A DNA stretch of 5,656 nt from JACRBK01 sp964427955. Lineage in GTDB: Bacteria; Chloroflexota; Anaerolineae; Aggregatilineales; Aggregatilineaceae. The stretch is taken from assembly GCA_964427955.1 (NCBI GenBank), contig CAYRWY010000393.1, positions 1 through 5,656 of the forward strand, in the 5' to 3' direction. The notes beneath the pieces were generated by a model. The model saw only the letters and a list, made by a program, of their open reading frames with translations, was not told the origin of the DNA and did not search any database. Below, one piece after another: positions 1 through 5,192 of this stretch (its first letter is position 1; the number at the start of each line of letters is the position of its first letter). The translations under genes were made by a program, and so were the position numbers.

Positions 1-32
1 AAGGCGGACAAGCTGGTCGTGCGATTGAGCAG
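1..32 (-). CDS. possible 5' end of the next operon gene (CTG start?)
   Basis: Downstream of the permease stop there is a near-perfect Shine-Dalgarno sequence, and six bases after it lies a CTG codon at 32-30 followed by ten open codons to the window edge (reading L/M-L-N-R-T-T-S-L-S-A). No ATG or GTG exists between the Shine-Dalgarno and the edge. The only TTG is about 27 bases from the Shine-Dalgarno, too far for normal use. This suggests a further gene of the operon using a rare CTG start, or an ATG misread as CTG. The missing substrate-binding protein of the transporter would be a natural candidate, but the ten visible residues do not identify it. All three frames are open over so short a stretch, so the call is weak. 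Confidence 0.25.
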   Translation of the reverse strand, partial: MLNRTTSLSA

Positions 33-38
33 TGGGTC

Positions 39-46
39 CCTCCTTT
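39..46 (-). promoter_or_regulatory. strong Shine-Dalgarno site after the permease gene
   Basis: On the minus strand this reads AAAGGAGG, almost fully complementary to the 3' end of 16S rRNA, and it lies three bases past the permease stop codon. Such a site right after a stop implies that another gene follows in the same transcript. There is no terminator between the permease and this site. Confidence 0.6.
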
Positions 47-48
47 GC

Positions 49-1071
49 TTATTTCTTCCGGTGAAGCAGTACGGCAAACAGGATAATGGCTCCCTTGAGA
101 ATCTGTTGGTAATACGACTGCACGTTATACAGGTTGAGCAGGTTGTTGATCAGTCCCAGCACGAGCACGCCGCCAAAGGTGCCTACCACGCTCCCCCCGC
201 CGCCGCCCATCACCGCGCCGCCGATCACCGCCGCCGCGATGGCATCCAGTTCGTAGCCGGAACCCAGGCTGGGCTGCGCGATGCCCAAGCGGGCCGCGAT
301 GAGGACTCCGGCCATCGCCGAACACAGCCCGGAGATCATGTACGCCAGCACGATCCGGTTTTCGACGTTGATCCCGGCCAGCCGGACGGTTTCGGGGTTG
401 CCCCCGATGGCGTAGATCGCGCGCCCGGCAGTGGTCCGGTTCAGGAACAGCCAGGCCAGGGGATAGCACAAGATCATGATCACGGTAGCGACAGCCACCG
501 GCCCGACAAAGCCCCCGACGAAACCGCCCAGGATATGCCGGAAATCAGGATTGGTCGGGCTTTGGGGGGTATCCGAATAGACGTAGACGAAGCCGCGGAT
601 GGCCCCCAGCGTGGCCAGGGTGACGATGAAGGGCGCGACCTTGAAGCGCGCGACCAGCACGCCGTTGATCAGCCCCGCCGCCACGCCCGACAGCAGCGCG
701 ATCAGAATCGCGAGGGACAGCGGCATGTCGTGCTGCAAGCCTGACGAGAGAATCGCCGCCAGGGCGACCACCGATCCGACCGACAGGTCGATCCCGCCCG
801 TCAGGATGACGATCAACATGCCCAGGCTGATCAGGCCGTTCGGGACGATCTGCCGGAGCAGGTTGCTCTGGTTGCGCTGCGAGAAAAAGACGTCGGACGT
901 CGAGGCGGTCACGATGATCAGCGCGACCAGCGCGACGACGATGACGCCATAATCCGCCCAACGGTGATGAGCTAGAGCGGTGTACATCCTGACCACCGGC
1001 GCGAATGGGCCGGTCCGTGTCGGAGTCAGGTTCGTATCTTCTTGGGACGATGTCTGCATGGGATTCCTCAT
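49..1071 (-). CDS. sugar ABC transporter permease, RbsC type
   Basis: Integral membrane subunit of a ribose/galactose/xylose-class ABC importer (BPD_transp_2 family). It would form the translocation channel, probably as a homodimer, with the ATPase encoded just upstream. Length 340 residues is normal for the family. After a polar N-terminus (1-40) come hydrophobic segments at about 42-60, 76-92, 98-112, 118-142, 145-163, 189-209, 240-260, 275-308 and 323-337. Family hallmarks are TGGIDLSVGS at 91-100, the cytoplasmic coupling stretch AGRAIYAIGGNPETVRLAG at 215-233, and the glycine-rich segment around 283-301. The ATG at 1071 overlaps the ATPase TGA (ATGA) but has no good Shine-Dalgarno. A second ATG, codon 5 (1059-1057), is preceded by GAGG six bases upstream, so the true start may be there (336 residues). 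The transported sugar cannot be told from the sequence. I assign no gene symbol for that reason. Confidence 0.95.
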   Translation of the reverse strand: MRNPMQTSSQEDTNLTPTRTGPFAPVVRMYTALAHHRWADYGVIVVALVALIIVTASTSDVFFSQRNQSNLLRQIVPNGLISLGMLIVILTGGIDLSVGSVVALAAILSSGLQHDMPLSLAILIALLSGVAAGLINGVLVARFKVAPFIVTLATLGAIRGFVYVYSDTPQSPTNPDFRHILGGFVGGFVGPVAVATVIMILCYPLAWLFLNRTTAGRAIYAIGGNPETVRLAGINVENRIVLAYMISGLCSAMAGVLIAARLGIAQPSLGSGYELDAIAAAVIGGAVMGGGGGSVVGTFGGVLVLGLINNLLNLYNVQSYYQQILKGAIILFAVLLHRKK

Positions 1072-2576
1072 GATACTGGGTTAGCCACGGCAGCCAGTGC
1101 GAGCAGCCCTTCTTCCGTCGCCTGATCTTTCATGAATTCCCCTGCCAGGCGACCTTCTCGCATCACCAGGATGCGATCACTCATTCCCAGGATTTCGGGC
1201 ATTTCCGACGAAATGAGCAGCACTGCTATGCCCTGTTCGACGAGCGACCGGATAATCTGATAAATCTCGACCTTGGTGGCGACATCGACGCCGCGCGTCG
1301 GCTCGTCCAGGATTAACACCCTGGTTTTCACCAGCAGCCACCGGGCAAAAACGACTTTCTGTTGGTTGCCGCCGCTGAGCTGCCGGACCAACCGTTCAGC
1401 CTGGGGTGGGCGGACGTTCAGTTCCTGGATCTTGGCCTGGATCTGCTCGGTCTGTTGGCGGCGGTTCAGAATCCCCCAGGTGCTGAGTTCCGGCAGCGAC
1501 GCGAGACTGACGTTGTCGCGCAGCGAGCAGCTAAGCACCAGGCCATCGCGCTTGCGGTCTTCGGTGAGATAGGTGATGCCCGCTTCGACCGCCACGCGCG
1601 GATTTTTCGGACTGAACTTTTCGCCCGCGATCTGGATCTCGCCGGAGGTGGGCGGCTCGGCGCCGAAGATGCTGCGTGCGACTTCGGTCCGGCCACTGCC
1701 GACCAACCCGAAGAGACCGAGAATTTCGCCCTTAGCCAGTGAAAAGCTGACATTGGCGAATTTTCCGGTGCGGCTCAGGTGGCTGACGCGCAGGATTTCT
1801 TCGCCCTGTCCGGCCTGGCGTGGGGGGTAGATCTGGTCCAGCGTCCGGCCCACCATCATCTTGATCAGTTGATTCTGGTCCGTGTCCTGGGGCCGCACGG
1901 TGCCCACCAGTTGGCCGTCTTTGAGCACCGTGATCCGGTCCGCGACCTCGAAGACCTCTTCCAGCCGGTGGGAGATGTACAGCACGAGGGTCGCTTGTTC
2001 TTTCAACCGCCGGATGAGCGCAAACAGCGCCCGCGTCTCCTCGTGGGACAGCACGGCGGAAGGTTCGTCCAGGATGAGGATGCGGGGTTTTTCGGCCAGG
2101 GCTTTGGCGATTTCCACCATCTGCTGGTGGGGGACGCTCAGGCGCGATACCAGCGTCTTGACCCTGAAGCCGTGAAACCCGATGTCGTCCAGAATCGATT
2201 GGGCCTGGCGATGGGCGCTGGGCCAGTTGATCCACCAGTTCAGTTTTCGGGTGGGCATCTGGCCGAGCAAGATATTCTCGGTGATCGTCAGGTGCGGGAC
2301 GAGGCTGAATTCCTGGTAGACCGCCCGAATCCCCAGGAGCCGCGCATGAGTGGGGTTATCCAGCGTGACGGGCTTGCCGTCGAGCAGGATGTCCCCGCTG
2401 TCGCGCCGCACGGCTCCTGACAGGATTTTCATCAGGGTCGATTTCCCAGCCCCGTTTTCGCCTACGATGGCGTGCACTTCGCCCTGGGCTGCACTGAAGT
2501 CAACCTGGCTGAGCGCGTGCGTCCCTTCGTAGCTTTTGCTGATCTTCCGCATCTGAAGAAAATCAGTGGGTGCCAT
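1068..2576 (-). CDS. sugar ABC transporter ATP-binding protein, RbsA/MglA type
   Basis: Cytoplasmic ATPase of a monosaccharide importer, with two fused nucleotide-binding domains in 502 residues, the usual length. Domain 1 (about 6-245): Walker A GENGAGKST at 39-47, Q-loop Gln88, a degenerate signature LSVPHQQ at 146-152, Walker B LILD at 167-170 with catalytic Glu171, and switch His203. Domain 2 (about 260-500): the Walker A is GLVGSGRTE at 290-298 with Arg in place of Lys, the signature LSGGNQQ at 400-406 is intact, Walker B ends at Asp424-Glu425, and Ser replaces the switch His (SSE, 456-458). These asymmetries are typical of the RbsA/MglA/AraG class, where domain 2 is the impaired half, so they are not signs of decay. 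The gene starts 7 nt after the aldehyde dehydrogenase stop, with GGAG inside that gene's last codons (10 nt from the ATG), and its stop overlaps the permease start. It is therefore cotranscribed with and translationally coupled to both. Substrate unknown. Confidence 0.96.
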   Translation of the reverse strand: MAPTDFLQMRKISKSYEGTHALSQVDFSAAQGEVHAIVGENGAGKSTLMKILSGAVRRDSGDILLDGKPVTLDNPTHARLLGIRAVYQEFSLVPHLTITENILLGQMPTRKLNWWINWPSAHRQAQSILDDIGFHGFRVKTLVSRLSVPHQQMVEIAKALAEKPRILILDEPSAVLSHEETRALFALIRRLKEQATLVLYISHRLEEVFEVADRITVLKDGQLVGTVRPQDTDQNQLIKMMVGRTLDQIYPPRQAGQGEEILRVSHLSRTGKFANVSFSLAKGEILGLFGLVGSGRTEVARSIFGAEPPTSGEIQIAGEKFSPKNPRVAVEAGITYLTEDRKRDGLVLSCSLRDNVSLASLPELSTWGILNRRQQTEQIQAKIQELNVRPPQAERLVRQLSGGNQQKVVFARWLLVKTRVLILDEPTRGVDVATKVEIYQIIRSLVEQGIAVLLISSEMPEILGMSDRILVMREGRLAGEFMKDQATEEGLLALAAVANPVS

Positions 2577-2583
2577 TCAGTGA

Positions 2584-4029
2584 TTACTCCGCTGCCGAGA
2601 ACGCGTTGTGCACGATGATGGTCTTCTGGTAGGTCATTTCCTCGAGCGTATCGTGCAGCCCTTCACGCCCGTAGCCGCTCATCTTGATCCCACCAAACGG
2701 TAGGGTTTCCACCCGGAGCGCCGTGGACCAGTTCACGATCACGCCGCCCGCCTGCAAGCGGTAGGCGATGTCGAACGCCCGCGAGATGTCGCGTGTGAAG
2801 ACGGCGGCCTGCAAGCCGTAGGGGCTGTTGTTGGCAGCTACCACCGCGGCGTCCAGATTCTCGAAGGCGACCAGCGGCGCGACTGGGCCGAAGACCTCGT
2901 CCTTGAACAGCGGGATTTCCGGCGGAACGCGGGTGAGCACGGTCGGTTCGATGAACGCATCCCGGCGGTGCCCGCCTGCCGTGACGACGGCTCCGGCGCG
3001 CACGGCATCCTGGATCGAGGCTTCGACTTCCTGCGCGGCTTTGACGTTGATCAGCGGACCGACGTCGGTGTCTTCTTCCAACTGGCTGCCGACTTTCAAT
3101 TTCTTGGCTTTCTGGGCCAACCGGTCGGCCAGCGGTTCGTAGATGCCTTGTTCGACGAAGATGCGCTTGACCGCACAGCAGATCTGGCCGTTGCCGCGCG
3201 CCAACCGTCCGAGGACCACCGCTTCGGCGGCTTTCTCCACGTCGGCATCATTGCAGACGATCAGAGCGTCATTGCCGCCGAGTTCCAGATGCACGTGCTT
3301 GAGATTCTGGGAAGCCAGCTCCGCGATGCGCTTGCCGGTAGCGGTGCTCCCCGTGACGCTGATCAGTTGGATGTCCGGGCTGGAAGCGAGAAATTCGCCG
3401 ATGACCTTGCCCGGCCCGGTAAGCATCTGGTGCGCCGCCGGGGGCAGTCCGGCTTCTTCCATCAACGCGGCGATCTTCAACAGCGTTAGCGGGCATTCCG
3501 AAGGGGGCTTGGCGATGACGGCGTTGCCCGCGGCCAGGGCCGGAGCGACCTTGTGGGCGTAGAGTTCCACCGGATAGTTGAAGGGGATGATCGCGGCGAC
3601 CACGCCCAGCGGCTGCCGGATGGTCATGGCGAGATGGCGTTCCTGGCCGGGCACGGCGTCCATCGGCACGACCCGGCCAAAGATGCGCTTGGCCTCTTCG
3701 CCGAAGCCTCGGAAGATGCGGGCCGTCACGCGCACTTCGTCGCGCGTCTGTTGAATGGGTTTGCCGTTTTCTTTCGCCAGCAGTTCGCCCAGGGCGTTCA
3801 AATTCTGTTCGATGGCGTCGGCGATGCGAAACATGATCGCCGCCCGCTCGTGAGCGTGTAATTTGCTGATAGCCAGTTTGCCCTGTTGGGCTGCTTCAAC
3901 GGCTCGTGTGACGTCCTCTAAAGTGGCGCGGGGAACGCTGTCAAGAATTTCGCCTGTTGCGGGGTTACGCACGTCGATGCGCTGTCGATCTGAGGCTTCC
4001 GTCCATTGGCTGTTAACCAGCATTTGCAT
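2584..4029 (-). CDS. NAD(P)-dependent aldehyde dehydrogenase
   Basis: Cytoplasmic enzyme of the aldehyde dehydrogenase superfamily, oxidising an aldehyde to the carboxylic acid with NAD(P)+. It has 481 residues, the normal length. Visible motifs: PFNYP at 149-153 (Asn151 stabilises the oxyanion), cofactor-binding Lys174, VTGS at 225-228, the general base Glu249 in LELGGN, the catalytic Cys284 in GQICC, EVFGP at 378-382, and the C-terminal PFGGIKMSGYGREG at 444-457. All catalytic residues are present. The residue three after Lys174 is Ser177 rather than the Glu common in NAD-preferring members, so NADP+ use is possible (inference). The general look is that of the lactaldehyde/glycolaldehyde/succinate-semialdehyde branch, but the substrate cannot be assigned. 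It is the first gene of the operon with the ABC transporter, so the aldehyde probably arises from the imported compound. The ATG at 4029 has GGAG 8 nt upstream. A second ATG two codons on is less well spaced. Confidence 0.95.
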   Translation of the reverse strand: MQMLVNSQWTEASDRQRIDVRNPATGEILDSVPRATLEDVTRAVEAAQQGKLAISKLHAHERAAIMFRIADAIEQNLNALGELLAKENGKPIQQTRDEVRVTARIFRGFGEEAKRIFGRVVPMDAVPGQERHLAMTIRQPLGVVAAIIPFNYPVELYAHKVAPALAAGNAVIAKPPSECPLTLLKIAALMEEAGLPPAAHQMLTGPGKVIGEFLASSPDIQLISVTGSTATGKRIAELASQNLKHVHLELGGNDALIVCNDADVEKAAEAVVLGRLARGNGQICCAVKRIFVEQGIYEPLADRLAQKAKKLKVGSQLEEDTDVGPLINVKAAQEVEASIQDAVRAGAVVTAGGHRRDAFIEPTVLTRVPPEIPLFKDEVFGPVAPLVAFENLDAAVVAANNSPYGLQAAVFTRDISRAFDIAYRLQAGGVIVNWSTALRVETLPFGGIKMSGYGREGLHDTLEEMTYQKTIIVHNAFSAAE

Positions 4030-4037
4030 GACATAGT

Positions 4038-4041
4038 CTCC
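4038..4041 (-). promoter_or_regulatory. Shine-Dalgarno site of the aldehyde dehydrogenase gene
   Basis: GGAG on the minus strand lies 8 nt before the ATG at 4029-4027. It decides for this start over the ATG at 4023-4021 (14 nt away) and over an out-of-frame ATG at 4034-4032. Confidence 0.6.
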
Positions 4042-4051
4042 AATTTTGGGG

Positions 4052-4069
4052 TCCGCATGATAACGCGGA
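4052..4069 (-). other. small hairpin in the operon leader
   Basis: The approximately 90-nt untranslated leader of the dehydrogenase operon contains the arms TCCGC (4069-4065) and GCGGA (4056-4052) around an 8-nt loop, ending about 10 nt before the Shine-Dalgarno. The stem is short and could arise by chance. No riboswitch or attenuator fold is recognised in the leader. Confidence 0.25.
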
Positions 4070-4103
4070 ACTGAATAGCAAAAAATCTATAGGAATTCAT
4101 ATT

Positions 4104-4140
4104 TTGAAATTACATATCAACTGTTGAAATTGTATATCGG
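4104..4140. promoter_or_regulatory. operator array, four half-sites at 10-bp steps
   Basis: Read on the plus strand there are four 7-bp half-sites, each separated by 3 bp: TTGAAAT (4104-4110), ATATCAA (4114-4120), TTGAAAT (4124-4130) and ATATCGG (4134-4140). Their orientation alternates. ATATCAA is the inverted half-site with one mismatch and ATATCGG is a weaker copy with three mismatches. Viewed as direct repeats, 4104-4120 and 4124-4140 agree at 13 of 17 positions with a 20-bp period, that is two helical turns. The array covers the -10 box and the expected transcription start of the dehydrogenase operon, as a repressor site would. The likely binder is the IclR protein encoded next door, because TTGAAATT recurs in that gene's own promoter region. 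The binder's identity is inference. Confidence 0.6.
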
Positions 4141-4158
4141 AAATAGGCGCTTTGTCAA
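4129..4158 (-). promoter_or_regulatory. sigma-70-type promoter of the dehydrogenase-transporter operon
   Basis: On the minus strand a perfect -35 TTGACA (4158-4153) is followed after 18 nt by TACAAT (4134-4129), five of six matches to the -10 consensus. An alternative -10 TATACA (4136-4131) has a 16-nt spacer but only four matches. Transcription would begin near 4122, giving a leader of about 93 nt. The -35 begins 10 nt after the T-tract of the iclR terminator, so the operon has its own transcription start. Confidence 0.7.
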
Positions 4159-4167
4159 TCTCTTGGG

Positions 4168-4202
4168 AAAGAAAAAGCGTGAATGCGGGGTAGCATTCAC
4201 GC
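4168..4202 (-). terminator. Rho-independent terminator of the iclR-type gene
   Basis: A perfect 10-bp inverted repeat, GCGTGAATGC (4177-4186) with GCATTCACGC (4193-4202), encloses a 6-nt loop. In the minus-strand transcript it is followed by TTTTTCTTT (4176-4168). It starts 28 nt after the regulator's stop codon. There is no T-run on the plus-strand side, so it acts in one direction only. It separates the regulator's transcript from the dehydrogenase operon. Confidence 0.9.
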
Positions 4203-4230
4203 CTGGTTGAAGTCATTCACACGGAGAAGC

Positions 4231-5007
4231 TTAGCGCCAGGGCGTGCCGCCCAGCCGTTCCGACAGGGTCCAGGCCGCTCTCAGCAGCGGGTCGCGCAGT
4301 TCTTCCAGCTTTTCCAGGGTGAAGCGCGAATCCGGCCCGGAGATGCTGAATCCCATGCGGACCTGGCCGTCTCGCTCGAAAATGGGCGCGGCGATGCAGC
4401 GCATGTTGTCCGAAAACTCGTGATCGTCAAGCGCATAGCCCTGCGAGCGGATGCGGTGCAGTTCGCGGCGCAGTTCGTCCGGATCGGTGATGGTATTGCT
4501 GGCGGTCTTGGGCAGTCCGGCGGCGATCACTTTTTCGATGAAGCGCACGTCCTGAAAGGCCAGCAGGGCTTTGCCGATGGACGTGCAGTGCAACTGCGAA
4601 CGGTCGCCGATCTGAAAATCGACCGCGACCAACTGCGTGCCCCTGACTTTTTGGATGAGCACCGTCTGGTGATCGTCCAGGATATTGAGATGGACGGTTT
4701 CCTGGGTGACTGCTGTCAGCTCTTCCAGAATCTGGCGGCTCAGCCGTGAGACTTCATTCTCCGCCAGCAAGTTCCGGCTCAAGTAGACCACCTTGTAGCT
4801 CAGGCTGTACCGTTTCGACACGTCGTCGCGGATGACGTAGCCCGCTTCGACCAGGGTATTGAGCATCCGGTAGGTGGTGCTTTTGTCGATCTCTACCGAG
4901 TCTGCCACGTAGGAGAGGGGGACAGACTGGGGGGACGCGGCGACAATCTCCAGCACGCGCAGGGCTTTGAAGACCGTCGAACTCGTATCGGAAGTTTCAC
5001 CAGACAA
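4231..5007 (-). CDS. IclR-family transcriptional regulator
   Basis: DNA-binding regulator of 258 residues, a typical IclR length. Residues about 10-75 form the winged helix-turn-helix, with the recognition helix near DKSTTYRMLNTLVEAGYV (41-58) and the wing around KRYSLS (65-70). Residues about 85-250 form the effector-binding domain, with the family stretches LHCTSIGKALLA (139-150), GYALDDHEF (190-198) and MRCIAAPIF (202-210), including Cys204 and the acidic Asp194, Asp195 and Glu197. IclR proteins bind small organic acids or sugar breakdown products and usually repress neighbouring catabolic genes and themselves. Here the dehydrogenase-transporter operon lies just downstream on the same strand and repeated half-sites sit in both promoter regions. 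The start is TTG (5007-5005): GAGG lies 7 nt upstream, a TGA stands in frame four codons before it, and the next in-frame ATG is inside the recognition helix. The ligand is unknown. Confidence 0.94.
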   Translation of the reverse strand: MSGETSDTSSTVFKALRVLEIVAASPQSVPLSYVADSVEIDKSTTYRMLNTLVEAGYVIRDDVSKRYSLSYKVVYLSRNLLAENEVSRLSRQILEELTAVTQETVHLNILDDHQTVLIQKVRGTQLVAVDFQIGDRSQLHCTSIGKALLAFQDVRFIEKVIAAGLPKTASNTITDPDELRRELHRIRSQGYALDDHEFSDNMRCIAAPIFERDGQVRMGFSISGPDSRFTLEKLEELRDPLLRAAWTLSERLGGTPWR

Positions 5008-5014
5008 AATGCAG

Positions 5015-5018
5015 CCTC
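5015..5018 (-). promoter_or_regulatory. Shine-Dalgarno site deciding the TTG start
   Basis: GAGG on the minus strand lies 7 nt before the TTG at 5007-5005. The nearby ATG at 5023-5021 is out of frame and reaches a stop after eight codons, so TTG is the only plausible start that keeps the whole DNA-binding domain. Confidence 0.6.
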
Positions 5019-5039
5019 ACCATATTGGGGTTGTTTTGA

Positions 5040-5080
5040 AATTGGTTTGACATTTCGATAGATGAAATGTACTTCCAATT
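5040..5080. promoter_or_regulatory. 41-bp dyad, probable autoregulatory operator
   Basis: Two nested inverted repeats share one centre at 5060: the inner arms ACATTTC (5050-5056) and GAAATGT (5064-5070), and the outer arms AATTGG (5040-5045) and CCAATT (5075-5080). In total 13 base pairs of perfect symmetry are interrupted by 4 unpaired positions on each side and a 7-nt centre. The plus-strand element TTGAAATT (5036-5043) overlaps the left edge and matches the half-sites in the other control region. The dyad overlaps the last three bases of the -10 box and spans the expected transcription start, which fits autorepression by the IclR protein. The GAAAT/ATTTC core also resembles known IclR-type boxes. 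Binding itself is inferred. Confidence 0.65.
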
Positions 5081-5105
5081 ATAGCTCGCCCTGTTGCCGT
5101 GTCAA
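5078..5105 (-). promoter_or_regulatory. full-consensus sigma-70-type promoter of the regulator gene
   Basis: On the minus strand TTGACA (5105-5100) is followed after 16 nt by TATAAT (5083-5078), with both hexamers perfect. Transcription should start near 5071, giving a leader of about 64 nt. A promoter this strong normally needs repression, which the overlapping dyad can supply. Confidence 0.85.
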
Positions 5106-5192
5106 GGCCAGCGGGAAAAGACGCAGACTGCCCTGAACGCAGCAAGCTGACGCCCCTACGAAAAACACCCGCAAGAATCTACCTGGATGTAC

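Noticed and set aside
19..744. Long plus-strand open frame opposite the permease
   Set aside because: Composition is rich in Asp, Arg, His, Gln and Gly without any domain. It mirrors the well-supported permease on the other strand, a common artefact in GC-rich DNA.
291..1071. Apparent Walker A and switch defects in domain 2 of the ATPase as signs of decay (considered with the permease glycine run)
   Set aside because: Arg for Lys in Walker A and Ser for His in the switch are normal for RbsA/MglA-class second domains, and the permease glycine run is a family hallmark. Neither indicates a pseudogene.
1779..2420. Plus-strand open frame opposite the ATPase
   Set aside because: Antisense shadow of conserved ATPase motifs, with no recognisable protein family.
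2968..3489. Plus-strand open frames opposite the aldehyde dehydrogenase
   Set aside because: Antisense shadows. The opposite strand carries all the catalytic motifs of the dehydrogenase.
3918..4100. Possible 60-codon upstream ORF starting in the operon leader and overlapping the dehydrogenase start
   Set aside because: No Shine-Dalgarno before its ATG at 4100, no recognisable sequence, and it mostly reads another frame of the dehydrogenase gene.
4183..4749. Plus-strand open frame opposite the IclR gene
   Set aside because: It starts inside the terminator hairpin and reads antisense to a conserved regulator, with no family resemblance.
4893..5078. Short minus-strand frame over the regulator's promoter and 5' end
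   Set aside because: It begins ahead of the expected transcription start and is out of frame with the regulator. Its sequence has no domain.
5084..5192. Possible terminator after the FAD oxidoreductase
   Set aside because: The T-run near 5161-5165 has no stable hairpin before it. I see no gene, repeat or terminator here apart from the -35 box.
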